A stretch of DNA of 64,000 nucleotides from positions 1,493,001 to 1,557,000 of the forward strand of contig NZ_JNIQ01000001.1 of assembly GCF_000702585.1 (NCBI RefSeq). The letters are read 5' to 3'. The translations under genes were made by a program, and so were the position numbers. The stretch is from Exiguobacterium aurantiacum DSM 6208. GTDB lineage: Bacteria > Bacillota > Bacilli > Exiguobacteriales > Exiguobacteriaceae. Shown here one piece after another: positions 55,808 through 64,000 of the stretch (position 1 is its first letter; each line of letters begins with the position of its first letter). The notes under the pieces are model-generated. The model had not been told where the DNA came from, did not search any database, and saw only the letters and a list, made by a program, of their open reading frames with translations.

Positions 55808-56331
55808 TGGAATCAATTGATCAATTATATTGGTGGGTATTGATCATCGCCGGGCTCGGCACGTTCATTTATATGCTGTTCTCCGATGCGTTCGATTTAT
55901 TTGAAGGCTGGTTCAACCCGGCTGTCATCCTTTCGTTCTTGGCACTCGGGGCGGGGATCGGTCTCATTTTAAATGCGCTCGCGCACGTCTCGCCGATGAT
56001 CGGGCTTGCCGTTGCCCTCGTCGGGTCGTTCGCCTTGACGACGCTTCTTTACTTATTCGTCTTATTGCCGCTCTCGAACGCGGAGGAATCAATCGGCATG
56101 ACCGATGAGTCGCTCATCGGCCTCGTCGGTCGGTTGACCGTGCCGGTCCCTGAAGGCGGCTACGGGGAAGTGCTCGTCGAATCGGTCACCGGGTCAGTAG
56201 TAAAGACGGCGCAAAGTATCGACGAAAAAGCGATTCCGAGCGAACGGCGCGTCGTTATCATTGAAGTAGAACGAAATATTGCGATCGTCATGGAATATGA
56301 CGAGCCGACAATCCGGAAGGAGAATGGATAG
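55807..56331 (+). CDS. NfeD family membrane protein (YuaF-like)
   Basis: A 174 aa membrane protein with three or four helices (about 8-28, 38-58, 60-90) and a C-terminal OB-fold domain (about 103-165, LIGLVGRLTVPVPEGGYGEV). This is the short NfeD type without a protease domain, which accompanies flotillins. The ATG overlaps the preceding stop and its own stop abuts floT. It is expected to act with flotillin in membrane microdomains. Confidence 0.88.
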   Translation: MESIDQLYWWVLIIAGLGTFIYMLFSDAFDLFEGWFNPAVILSFLALGAGIGLILNALAHVSPMIGLAVALVGSFALTTLLYLFVLLPLSNAEESIGMTDESLIGLVGRLTVPVPEGGYGEVLVESVTGSVVKTAQSIDEKAIPSERRVVIIEVERNIAIVMEYDEPTIRKENG

Positions 56332-57852
56332 ATGGATACAGTCATACTTGCAAGCATTATCGTCGGGGTGATCATTCTTTCCCTGATTTTTGTATTCGTA
56401 TTAAAGTACCGTACGGTCGGACCGGATGAGGCGTTGATCGTCACCGGTAGTTACTTAGGGAAGAAAAATGTCCATAGCGACGCCTCGGGCAACCGGGTCA
56501 AAATCATTCGTGGTGGCGGTACGTTCGTCTTGCCGGTCTTCCAACAGGCAGAACCGCTCAGCCTTCTTTCAAGCAAGCTCGAAGTGACGACACCGGAAGT
56601 GTACACGGAGCAAGGTGTTCCGGTCATGGCGGATGGGACAGCCATCATTAAAATCGGTGGGTCGATCAGCGAAATCGCGACGGCGGCCGAACAATTCCTC
56701 GGTAAACCGAAAATCGAGCGCGAGAACGAAGCGAAAGAAGTGCTCGAAGGTCACCTCCGTTCTATCCTCGGTTCGATGACTGTCGAAGAGATTTATAAAA
56801 ACCGTGACAAGTTCTCGCAAGAAGTGCAACGCGTCGCCTCGCAAGATTTGGCCAAGATGGGTCTCGTCATCGTCTCGTTCACAATTAAAGACGTCCGCGA
56901 TAAGAACGGTTATCTTGAGTCGCTCGGGAAGCCGCGGATTGCCCAAGTGAAGCGCGACGCTGACATCGCGACGGCAGAAGCCGACAAAGAGACACGCATC
57001 AAGCAAGCGGAAGCGATGAAAGACGCGAAGAAAGCGGAACTTGAGCGGGCTTCAGAGATCGCTGAAGCCGAGAAAGAGAATCAGCTTCGGATCGCGGCAT
57101 ATCGTCGTGAACAAGACGTCGCCAAAGCCCGGGCCGACCAAGCGTACGAGCTCGAAGAGGCGAAAGCGAAACAAGAAGTCACCGAGCAACAGATGCAAGT
57201 CCAAATCATCGAGCGTCAAAAGCAAATCGAGCTCGAAGAGAAAGAGATTATGCGTCGTGAGAAACAATACGACTCAGAAGTGAAGAAGAAAGCCGATGCC
57301 GACCGCTATGCGATCGAGCAGTCAGCTGAAGCCGACAAGGCGCGACAAATCGCCTCAGCGGATGCCGAGAAGTACCGGATCGAAGCGGAGGCGAAAGCCG
57401 ACGCCGAACGCGTCCGACTCGCTGGTGTCGCCGAAGCGGACTCGGAACGAGCGAAAGGGGAGGCGGAAGCTGAAATCATCCGCTTGACCGGTCTCGCTGA
57501 AGCCGAAGCGAAACAGAAGATTGCGGAAGCGTTCGAGCAATACGGACAGGCGGCCATTCTCGACATGGTCGTCAAGATGCTTCCTGACTATGCGAAACAG
57601 ATTGCGGCGCCGCTCGGTAACATCGATCAAATCACGGTCGTCGACACGGGCAGTGGCAAAGACGGTGGGGCCGGAAAAGTGACTGGTTACGCGACCGACT
57701 TGATGGCGTCGCTTCAACAGACGCTCAAAGCCTCGTCTGGCATCGACATGAAAGATTTGCTCGACAACTTTGTCGGGAAAGGTAGCGTCCCGACTGGTGA
57801 TACGTCAGACCGCACGTTGACGGAACCGACTGTCGCGGCAACAGAAGAATAA
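56332..57852 (+). CDS. floT: Flotillin (YuaG/FloT-like)
   Basis: A membrane scaffold protein of 506 aa. One N-terminal membrane segment (about 4-25), an SPFH/PHB domain (about 30-200, GPDEALIVTGSYLGKKNVHS), then a long coiled coil with Ala-Glu repeats (about 205-400, ADADRYAIEQSAEADKARQ-like). A Gly-rich C-terminal tail follows. It organises functional membrane microdomains and affects fluidity in B. subtilis. Third gene of the operon, directly abutting nfeD, with its own terminator. Confidence 0.93.
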   Translation: MDTVILASIIVGVIILSLIFVFVLKYRTVGPDEALIVTGSYLGKKNVHSDASGNRVKIIRGGGTFVLPVFQQAEPLSLLSSKLEVTTPEVYTEQGVPVMADGTAIIKIGGSISEIATAAEQFLGKPKIERENEAKEVLEGHLRSILGSMTVEEIYKNRDKFSQEVQRVASQDLAKMGLVIVSFTIKDVRDKNGYLESLGKPRIAQVKRDADIATAEADKETRIKQAEAMKDAKKAELERASEIAEAEKENQLRIAAYRREQDVAKARADQAYELEEAKAKQEVTEQQMQVQIIERQKQIELEEKEIMRREKQYDSEVKKKADADRYAIEQSAEADKARQIASADAEKYRIEAEAKADAERVRLAGVAEADSERAKGEAEAEIIRLTGLAEAEAKQKIAEAFEQYGQAAILDMVVKMLPDYAKQIAAPLGNIDQITVVDTGSGKDGGAGKVTGYATDLMASLQQTLKASSGIDMKDLLDNFVGKGSVPTGDTSDRTLTEPTVAATEE

Positions 57853-57857
57853 CGAGC

Positions 57858-57893
57858 AAGGCTGTAGACGATTCGTCTGCAGCCTTTTTTTCA
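57858..57893 (+). terminator. floT terminator
   Basis: A 13-bp stem with one wobble (57858-57870 with 57874-57886), then a T run. Confidence 0.88.
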
Positions 57894-57991
57894 CGGATGA
57901 TTCCCCTAACTTTCAACTGGAATGACTTCAAGCCAAGTCGAATTCTGTCGATAAGTAAGATGTCAGACTAATAGAGAGAGGGAGTAAAGTC

Positions 57992-58960
57992 ATGAGAAAA
58001 GCAGTTATGATCGGAATGATGACCGCGTGCGTTGCTTGGTTATCGGGATGTCAATCCGTGATCAATCAACCAGAGGCGACCGTCGAGGAGCGGCAATCGA
58101 TGGGTGTCGTCTTATCGGACGTCGGTCTCGGGGACCAGTCGTTCAGCGATGCGGCGATGCGCGGGATGGGCCAACTACGGGAGACTGGAGAGTGGTTCGT
58201 CGACTATCGGGAGCTTGACGAGACCGAGACGTATAAAGCGGGCTTCGAGCAACTCGTCGCCGACGGGCATGACGTCATCATCGGTCTCGGCTTCGCTTGC
58301 CAGGCCGACTTGGAAACAGTGGCGACCGCCAACCCGGACCAGCAGTTCGCTTTGATCGACGCGGTGTCGACATTACCGAACGTCATCTCGGTCACGTTTG
58401 AAGAAGTGGAGGGAAGTGCCTTGGCCGGTGCTGTCGCTGGACTAGAGACTGATACGGACAAAATCGGATTCATCGGCGGAGTGGACAATGAACTGATTCA
58501 GAAATTTTCTACCGGATTTTTGCTCGGTGCAAAGGCGGTAAATGAAGACGTCGAGCTCATCGTCGATTATGCGAACGATTTCGCCTCTCCGGACATCGGC
58601 CGCATGTTGGCGGAAAAACAAATTCAAGCGGGCGTTGACGTGTTGTATGCAGCGGCAGGACTGACGGGTGTCGGCGTGTTAGAGACCGCTGAAAAGAACG
58701 GGGTGAAGGCGATCGGTGTCGATAGCGACCAATCGATGATTGCCCCGGACGCCGTCATCACATCGATGTTGAAACAAGTCGACTTGGCGATCGTCGAAAT
58801 TGCGAACAACGTCAAAGCAGATGTATTCAGTGAACATTACGTGCTCGGTCTCGACCAAGGCGGTGTCGGCTTGTCAGCGCTGCGGCGCATCCAATGGACC
58901 GAAGACGAGCGTGAACGGTTTGAATCGTTCGAGAAACGTCTGATGGAGGGGGCACAGTGA
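57992..58960 (+). CDS. BMP-family (nucleoside-binding-type) lipoprotein
   Basis: A 322 aa substrate-binding protein of the BMP/PnrA/Med family. It has a lipoprotein signal peptide with lipobox LSGC (Cys20), then a two-lobed binding fold: [66 protein letters not shown] and [12 protein letters not shown]. Family members bind purine nucleosides. No ABC permease is nearby. It is translationally coupled (TGATG) to a chemoreceptor, suggesting a sensory rather than transport role. The ligand is inferred. Confidence 0.85.
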   Translation: MRKAVMIGMMTACVAWLSGCQSVINQPEATVEERQSMGVVLSDVGLGDQSFSDAAMRGMGQLRETGEWFVDYRELDETETYKAGFEQLVADGHDVIIGLGFACQADLETVATANPDQQFALIDAVSTLPNVISVTFEEVEGSALAGAVAGLETDTDKIGFIGGVDNELIQKFSTGFLLGAKAVNEDVELIVDYANDFASPDIGRMLAEKQIQAGVDVLYAAAGLTGVGVLETAEKNGVKAIGVDSDQSMIAPDAVITSMLKQVDLAIVEIANNVKADVFSEHYVLGLDQGGVGLSALRRIQWTEDERERFESFEKRLMEGAQ

Positions 58961-60603
58961 TGAGTTTACGGAAACGATTTATTTTCTCCACCGTCTTCAC
59001 GGTGCTGTTGATTATACTGATGATGAGTTACGTCTTGACGACATTGAACCGATTGCAGACTTATAATGAACAGTACGGTTCACAGATGATTGAGTTGTCG
59101 CAACTCGAGACGTCGCTGCTCCAAGAACAGTCGCTTTGGACGTCGCTCGGTGAGCAGATGAGCCCGGCGACGCTCAATCAATTGGAGCGTATCCGCCTGA
59201 ACAACACGGAGACGTTCGACACGTTGCGGGAAACGTATTTGATTCCAGCCTTCGAAGAGCATCTGGAGCGAGCGACGATGAAATATGAACGCATCAGCGC
59301 CGACGTCGAGACGGCCCGTGAAGGCGGAATTGCGGCGCGCATCCAAGCCGCCAAGCTCGAAGGTCTGCTGAATGACGTGAACACGCTCTTGCTCAAGAAC
59401 GGTACGTTTTATGAGGCGTTGCAACGTGAAGCGGCCGAGGAGACGAGACGTCTGTTCATCGTGTCGATCGTCCTGACAGGGTTCGTCATTCTCGCACTCG
59501 GGATTTACAACTTTTTCTTTGCCCGGTCGATCACACTTCCGCTCGAGCGGAACGTCGAGGCGGCCGAAGCGATCGCGTCTGGTCGGTTGATCACGTTACC
59601 GGACTCGACCCGGCGCGATGAGATTGGGCGATTGGAGCGGGCGATGCAAGACATGACGGCCTCCCTGCAGACGGTCATCGGATCGATCCGCGTCACCTCG
59701 ATGCGAGTGAATGACATGACCGAGACGGCGGCAGCCGAGAACGAGGCGGTCGTGAGCACGACATCGAACATCACGAACGCGGTCGACGAAATGGCGAACG
59801 GCGCCCAATCGATCGCGACCGAACTTCAAGAGACGCTTGAATCGGTCGGTATTATGGCTTCTTCATTCGAAACGAGCCTGGACCAGACGAGGCAGACGAC
59901 CGAAGAAACGACCGAGATGACACGTGAAGTGGCCGCTGGGATCGAAACGCTCACCGATCAAGAACGCATTTTGCACCAATCGAGTGAGCGAAACGGGATG
60001 CTCGTGACCCGGATGGAACAGTTCGCACGGAACACGGCCGAAATTGAGAAGATGGCAAAACTCGTCGAAGATGTGGCGGCACAGACGAATTTGCTCGCTC
60101 TGAACGCAGCCATCGAGGCCGCGCGAGCAGGTGAGGCAGGGCGTGGATTCGCTGTCGTTGCGAGCGAAGTGAAGAAGTTAGCCGAAGAGAGCAACGTGGC
60201 GACCCGTTCAATCTTTGGTGTCGTCCAGTCGATCCATGAAGAAGTCGAACGATTGAAGGAGACGGTCGAAGAATCAAGCCGCGAACAGAACGCCCAACTT
60301 CAAGCGTTCGGATTGACGAAACAAGCGTTCACACGCATTCATGACCGGACCGACCACGTGGCCACATTCGTCTCGACGATCGAACGCGAGATGGTCGCCT
60401 CGAGCCGTGAAGTGACGAACGTGTTGAAGCGGGTCGAGGAAGTGAGCGGCGTGACCGAAGAACTGGCAGCCGGGAACGAAGAAGTGGCCGCCTCGATGAA
60501 AGAACAACAAGCAAGTTTCGATCAAATCTTTGCCTTGATGCAAGAGTTAGAAGGGCAAGCGGCAGCGCTCGCGAGCCAAGTCCAACATTTTGAGAACGAA
60601 TGA
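58960..60603 (+). CDS. Methyl-accepting chemotaxis protein
   Basis: A transmembrane chemoreceptor of 547 aa from ATG 58960 behind GGAGGGGG. TM1 is at about residues 8-29. A helical extracytoplasmic four-helix-bundle-like domain spans about 30-165 and TM2 about 168-190. HAMP (about 190-243) is followed by the signalling coiled coil with hairpin tip [20 protein letters not shown] and [19 protein letters not shown]. Coupling with the BMP lipoprotein suggests indirect ligand sensing through the binding protein. Confidence 0.93.
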   Translation: MSLRKRFIFSTVFTVLLIILMMSYVLTTLNRLQTYNEQYGSQMIELSQLETSLLQEQSLWTSLGEQMSPATLNQLERIRLNNTETFDTLRETYLIPAFEEHLERATMKYERISADVETAREGGIAARIQAAKLEGLLNDVNTLLLKNGTFYEALQREAAEETRRLFIVSIVLTGFVILALGIYNFFFARSITLPLERNVEAAEAIASGRLITLPDSTRRDEIGRLERAMQDMTASLQTVIGSIRVTSMRVNDMTETAAAENEAVVSTTSNITNAVDEMANGAQSIATELQETLESVGIMASSFETSLDQTRQTTEETTEMTREVAAGIETLTDQERILHQSSERNGMLVTRMEQFARNTAEIEKMAKLVEDVAAQTNLLALNAAIEAARAGEAGRGFAVVASEVKKLAEESNVATRSIFGVVQSIHEEVERLKETVEESSREQNAQLQAFGLTKQAFTRIHDRTDHVATFVSTIEREMVASSREVTNVLKRVEEVSGVTEELAAGNEEVAASMKEQQASFDQIFALMQELEGQAAALASQVQHFENE

Positions 60604-60605
60604 GG

Positions 60606-60636
60606 AAGAGACAAGTTTCGGCTTGTCTCTTTTTTG
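60606..60636 (+). terminator. Chemoreceptor gene terminator
   Basis: A 10-bp perfect stem (60606-60615 with 60622-60631) and a T run. Confidence 0.85.
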
Positions 60637-60771
60637 TCGTGTTGCTGGATGAGGAAAGTGAAGAGAGTGCTCACAGAAGGGCGGGGCAACGATGCGTTAA
60701 CGAAGCGAACATTATCGACACACGTGCATCATACTAGGAAGTGAACATTTGTCGACATGGAGGGATGCGTA

Positions 60772-61347
60772 ATGGAGAAATGGAAGCGGTACGTCGTCGG
60801 GCTCGTCGTTGGACTCTTCATCGGTGTCGGGTATTTATTCGCGTCAAAACAGCCAGAGACGACGATCGTTGAAGAATTCACTGTCACAGAAGAAGTGGAA
60901 CCGAACGTGTCGGCAGAAGGAGGAGTGTCTCAAGTCGTCGTATACGTGGCCGGCGCGGTCGAGACGCCGGACGTGTACACGATGCCTCAAGGCGCAAGAG
61001 TCGGAGACGTGTTGACGCTCGCCGTTTTGACGAGCGACGCCGACCCGCAACAGTTGAACTTGGCCCAACTGCTCGTCGACGGCACTAAAGTCACCGTCCC
61101 GCGGAAAGGTGAGGTCCTCGTGGCCGCACCGGATACGACTAGTGGCGGGACGAACGGTGTCCATGTCAACAGTGCGACAAAAGAGGAGTTGATGAGCGTA
61201 CCTGGCATCGGTCCTGCCAAGGCAGACGCGATTTTAACCTACTTGCAGACGCACGGACCGTTCAAGTCGTACGAGGAGATCGGGAACGTCAAAGGGTTTG
61301 GTGAGAAGACGCTAGAGAGCATGGAAGGGTATTTGCTGGTCCCGTGA
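60772..61347 (+). CDS. comEA: Competence DNA receptor ComEA
   Basis: A membrane-anchored DNA-binding protein for transformation, 191 aa from ATG 60772 behind GGAGGGATG. One N-terminal TM helix (about 7-27) is followed by an SLBB domain (about 48-105, VVVYVAGAVETPDVYTMPQG). The C-terminal helix-hairpin-helix pair (about 128-191, VNSATKEELMSVPGIGPAKA and IGNVKGFGEKTLESM) binds duplex DNA outside the cell. comEB, normally next, is missing and comEC follows at once. No clear ComK box (AAAA-N5-TTTT pair) was seen upstream. Confidence 0.95.
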   Translation: MEKWKRYVVGLVVGLFIGVGYLFASKQPETTIVEEFTVTEEVEPNVSAEGGVSQVVVYVAGAVETPDVYTMPQGARVGDVLTLAVLTSDADPQQLNLAQLLVDGTKVTVPRKGEVLVAAPDTTSGGTNGVHVNSATKEELMSVPGIGPAKADAILTYLQTHGPFKSYEEIGNVKGFGEKTLESMEGYLLVP

Positions 61348-61348
61348 C

Positions 61349-63481
61349 ATGCCGATCTATCCGTTCCTTCCCATCATGCTCGTCATTGCCTTCACATACG
61401 AGATGTGGCCGATTGCGTTGCTCGTCGGCGTACTTCTCGCGCTGACGTTTCGTGGTCAAGCGATGGCCACTCATATCGGGGCGAGCTGTCTCGCCCTAAT
61501 CGTCTTCGTTCACGGCGCCCCGCTGCCGGTCACAGGAGAGGTGCCGTACGCTTTTGAGATTGAGAGCCGCAGGGATAACGGTCGTTCGGTTCGATTATAT
61601 GGCACGATCGGCGACGCGAGCGGGGTGTTGGTCGGACGGGACGTATCGGCGGGGCGTCCAGGCGAGACGTGCCATGTGATGTTTGAGACGGAACCGTTCT
61701 CCCCGCTTCGAAACGTCGGAGGGTTTGACGAGGCGTCTTGGGCACTCGGGTCAGGGCTCAGCTTCAAAGGAAAGAACAGCTCGATTGAATCGTGTCGTCC
61801 GACAGCCACTTGGAACGGGAGGATGCTACGGTTCAAAGACCGGCAGCTCTTGAAGATCGAGACGAGGCACCGTCCGGACGTCGCCCTTTACATGCAGGCG
61901 CTCTTGTTCGGGGAAGGGCGTTTGTTAGATGAGGAGACGTCTTTCTCGTACCGTGTGACCGGACTGCTCCATCTGCTCGTCATTTCAGGGTCACATATCG
62001 CCATGCTCGTGATCGCGTTCAAATGGCTCATGCGTCCGCTGCCGCTCCATCGGGAGACGAAGACGGTGTTCATCATGGTCGGTGTGACGGCGTTCGGTTG
62101 GCTGACCGGCTTTTCGCCGCCGGTCGCGCGTGCCGTACTCGTGGCGGACGTGCTGCTCGCCTTGACACTCGTCGGCTACTCGGTCCGTGATCCGATGCGG
62201 CTGCTCAGTTGGTGCGCGGCGGTGCTGTTGGCGTTGCACCCTTATTTATTGTTCAATCTCGGGTTTCAATTGACGGTCGGGATGACCCTCTTCTTGATTG
62301 TGACCCGTTCGATATGGACGAACGTGTTCAGCTTGGCGCTTTACGCCCAGTGGTTCGGGTTGATTGTCCTTTGGGCCGTCCAACCAGTCATTTCATGGTT
62401 CGCTCCGCTCTACAATGTGATCGTGGCCATCTTGATCTCTTGGGTCATTATTCCGCTCGCTTTGTTGACGTACGTGTTTCCGTCGAGCGATCGGTTGTTA
62501 CACCCGATCCTCGACGGGTTGAACGGGACGTTCGCGCTTCACCATACGTACAAACCGTGGTTCCCGCTCCACGACGTGACGCTTTGGCATAGTCTGTATC
62601 TCGCGGGCTCGTTGTGGGTCGGACTCGTGATATTGGAGCGCGGACGGAAGGTGGGTTGGCTGTGCGCAGGGGCGGCGCTTCTCGCCTTGGCGTTCATGTT
62701 AGAGTCGGCCGAAGAAGACCGGGTCACGTTTTTAGACGTCGGTCAAGGGGATGCGATCGTCGTCGAGGCGAACGGGGTGACAGGGGTGATCGATGTCGGT
62801 GGGGTGTATCAAGACCCAGACGAGAGGAAACGGTCGACGTTTGACCCAGGTGCTGATGTCGTCGTTCCGTACGTTTGGAAGCGAGGCGAGCGGGAACTGG
62901 ACTTCTTGTTGCTCACTCATGCCGACCACGACCATATCGGCGGCTTGACCGGTGTCCTCGAGAAGCTGCAGGTCCGTGAGGTATGGCTGGCGGCCGAAGG
63001 AACTGATCAAACGAAGCGGTCCGAACTGTTATCGACGCTCGCGACGTACGACGTCCCGGTCCGTTTCGTTCGAGCGGGTGACCGACCGTATCCGTGGATG
63101 TGGATCGTCAGTCCGACTGAGAGGGAAGACGATGAGAACGCTAACTCTGTATCGGTCTATATGATGGTCGGTGGGCTGAAATATTTGTTGACGGGTGACT
63201 TGCCTGAGGCCGGTGAAAAGAAGTTACCGACCGTCGATGTCGATGTGTTCAAGCTCGGTCATCACGGGTCGGACACATCTTCGAGTGAAGACTTGTTGAC
63301 TCGCGTTGACCCGGAATGGACGGTCATCAGTGTCGGCAGGAATAATCGATACGGGCATCCGCATGAAGACGTGTTAGCTCGCCTTGTCGGGAAGCACGTG
63401 TTACGGACCGATGAACATGGCATGGTCGTATGTGAGCGTGGAGGGTGTCGAGGGATTGTGGAAACAGCGGTCAGCCGATGA
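61349..63481 (+). CDS. comEC: DNA uptake channel ComEC/Rec2
   Basis: It forms the channel for single-stranded DNA entry. It is 710 aa, somewhat shorter than B. subtilis ComEC (776). An N-terminal membrane segment and OB-like DUF4131 domain (about 1-170), the polytopic competence domain (about 190-440, LLHLLVISGSHIAML), and a C-terminal metallo-beta-lactamase-like domain (about 455-700) are visible. The last has FLDVGQGDAIVV, the metal motif LTHADHDHIGG, LTGDLPEAGE and KLGHHGSDTSSS, consistent with nuclease activity. It starts one base after the comEA stop. Confidence 0.95.
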   Translation: MPIYPFLPIMLVIAFTYEMWPIALLVGVLLALTFRGQAMATHIGASCLALIVFVHGAPLPVTGEVPYAFEIESRRDNGRSVRLYGTIGDASGVLVGRDVSAGRPGETCHVMFETEPFSPLRNVGGFDEASWALGSGLSFKGKNSSIESCRPTATWNGRMLRFKDRQLLKIETRHRPDVALYMQALLFGEGRLLDEETSFSYRVTGLLHLLVISGSHIAMLVIAFKWLMRPLPLHRETKTVFIMVGVTAFGWLTGFSPPVARAVLVADVLLALTLVGYSVRDPMRLLSWCAAVLLALHPYLLFNLGFQLTVGMTLFLIVTRSIWTNVFSLALYAQWFGLIVLWAVQPVISWFAPLYNVIVAILISWVIIPLALLTYVFPSSDRLLHPILDGLNGTFALHHTYKPWFPLHDVTLWHSLYLAGSLWVGLVILERGRKVGWLCAGAALLALAFMLESAEEDRVTFLDVGQGDAIVVEANGVTGVIDVGGVYQDPDERKRSTFDPGADVVVPYVWKRGERELDFLLLTHADHDHIGGLTGVLEKLQVREVWLAAEGTDQTKRSELLSTLATYDVPVRFVRAGDRPYPWMWIVSPTEREDDENANSVSVYMMVGGLKYLLTGDLPEAGEKKLPTVDVDVFKLGHHGSDTSSSEDLLTRVDPEWTVISVGRNNRYGHPHEDVLARLVGKHVLRTDEHGMVVCERGGCRGIVETAVSR

Positions 63482-63499
63482 AATGTATGATAAACTAAA

Positions 63500-63530
63500 A
63501 AACGATTGCTCCCCCGGGGCAATCGTTTAA
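63500..63530. terminator. Terminator comEC / yqzM
   Basis: A 10-bp stem (63500-63509 with 63519-63528) with A and T runs between convergent genes. Confidence 0.75.
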
Positions 63531-63534
63531 TACA

Positions 63535-63699
63535 TTATAAGCTTAAGAACTTGATGAGGACACCGATCGCGAAGAGTGTGAAGAAAAAGCCGAACGGTAC
63601 GATGAAGCCGATTGCTGAATCGATGGCGTCGTTCCGCTTGCACTGCACGTCGTTCTCGAACGGGTTTTCGCTTGGTGGGCGAACAGAGTTAATATGCAT
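63535..63699 (-). CDS. YqzM family small membrane protein
   Basis: A 54 aa protein on the minus strand, too short for most ORF callers. The start is ATG 63699 behind AAGGAGGGA. The sequence begins MHINSVRPPSENPFENDVQ and continues with KRNDAIDSAIGFIVPFGFFF and a hydrophobic tail ending KFLSL. The ENDVQxKRNDAIDSAxGFIV block is that of YqzM, which lies between comEC and holA in B. subtilis as here. It has one transmembrane helix (about 31-52). Function unknown. Confidence 0.85.
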   Translation of the reverse strand: MHINSVRPPSENPFENDVQCKRNDAIDSAIGFIVPFGFFFTLFAIGVLIKFLSL

Positions 63700-63799
63700 A
63701 GTGAGTCCCTCCTTGAAATGGTTCCGTCCTAAGTATAGCGAATCAGCGAAGGATTATCTATGTTTTAGATAAGAATAAATTGTGAAAGTGGTGTGTGTT

Positions 63800-64000
63800 T
63801 TGAATGAACCATGGCTACATAACGGGAAGCTGTCCAACGTTTACGTGTTGTACGGGACAGAGAAGTACTTGCTCGACACGTGGGAACGCGAAATCGTCAA
63901 AGCGGCCAACCCGTCCGGAGATCAATTCGACGTCATGCGTCTCGACCTGCATGAGACGTCACTCGATACTGCGCTCGATGAGGCCGAGACGGTACCGTTT
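63800..64000 (+). CDS. holA: DNA polymerase III delta subunit, partial
   Basis: The 5' end of holA, cut by the right window edge (67 codons visible). The probable start is TTG 63800, six bases after AAAGTGGTG. The translation (NEPWLHNGKLSNVYVLYGTE, then KYLLDTWEREIVKAA) matches the start of the clamp-loader delta subunit, with the VYVLYGTEKYLL segment typical. Delta opens the sliding clamp as part of the clamp loader. The comEC-yqzM-holA order supports it. Confidence 0.85.
   Translation, partial: MNEPWLHNGKLSNVYVLYGTEKYLLDTWEREIVKAANPSGDQFDVMRLDLHETSLDTALDEAETVPF

Noticed and set aside
60640-60771. ComK box upstream of comEA
   Set aside because: No paired AAAA-N5-TTTT motifs with proper spacing were found.

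Overview
The window is a stretch of Bacillales (Firmicutes) chromosome. Ribosome-binding sites are strong and AGGAGG-like, intrinsic terminators and T-box leaders are frequent, and the gene order closely follows the ezrA-ackA-dnaE-pyk-citZ-icd-mdh-phoPR-polA-dnaBI-thrS-infC-pheST region of Bacillus subtilis. The moderately high GC, the compact genome and the absence of sporulation genes such as ytrH/ytrI next to nrnA-dnaE suggest an Exiguobacterium-like organism. That genus call is inference; the Bacillales call is firm.

Layout. 1-9.1 kb: partial free-Met sulfoxide reductase (GAF), ezrA, an amidohydrolase, NAD kinase, tpx, a ytxK-type methyltransferase and ackA, then a 0.4 kb IS200/IS605-like remnant and a secreted SH3b-3D wall protein. 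9-15.4 kb: universal stress protein, a ytkK-like SDR, a phosphoesterase, an M24 peptidase, ytoI, ytpI, nrnA and a small orphan gene. 15.4-28.3 kb: dnaE, a GntR regulator with accDA, pfkA-pyk, a UPF0756 protein and the TCA run citZ-icd-mdh. 28.3-35.1 kb: phoPR, a candidate Pho-box-driven small RNA, and polA-mutM-coaE. 35-41 kb: an M50-like membrane protein, gapB, speD, nrdR and dnaB-dnaI. 41-52 kb: T-box-thrS, a DUF1002 protein, L20 leader-infC-rpmI-rplT, a dUTPase, an M42 peptidase, an rRNA methylase and T-box-pheST. 52-64 kb is less syntenic: a PTS EIIC gene behind a leader-peptide attenuator, an alpha/beta hydrolase, rnhC, a coiled-coil/NfeD/flotillin operon, a BMP lipoprotein-chemoreceptor pair, then comEA-comEC (no comEB), yqzM and the start of holA.

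How the genes work together. The core is central carbon metabolism (glycolysis, TCA, acetate overflow, gluconeogenic GapB, malonyl-CoA synthesis) interleaved with DNA replication and repair (dnaE, polA, mutM, dnaB, dnaI, holA, nrdR, rnhC) and translation (thrS, pheST, infC, rpmI, rplT). The most interesting signals are non-coding. They are a four-repeat Pho box at the phoR stop codon that appears to drive a short CU-rich RNA, a tnpB-less IS605/omega-RNA-like element between ackA and its terminator, a leader peptide with an attenuator before the PTS gene, a WalR-type box before the 3D-domain gene, a cre-like site on gapB, and a 12-base operator-like word shared by the accDA and speD promoters.
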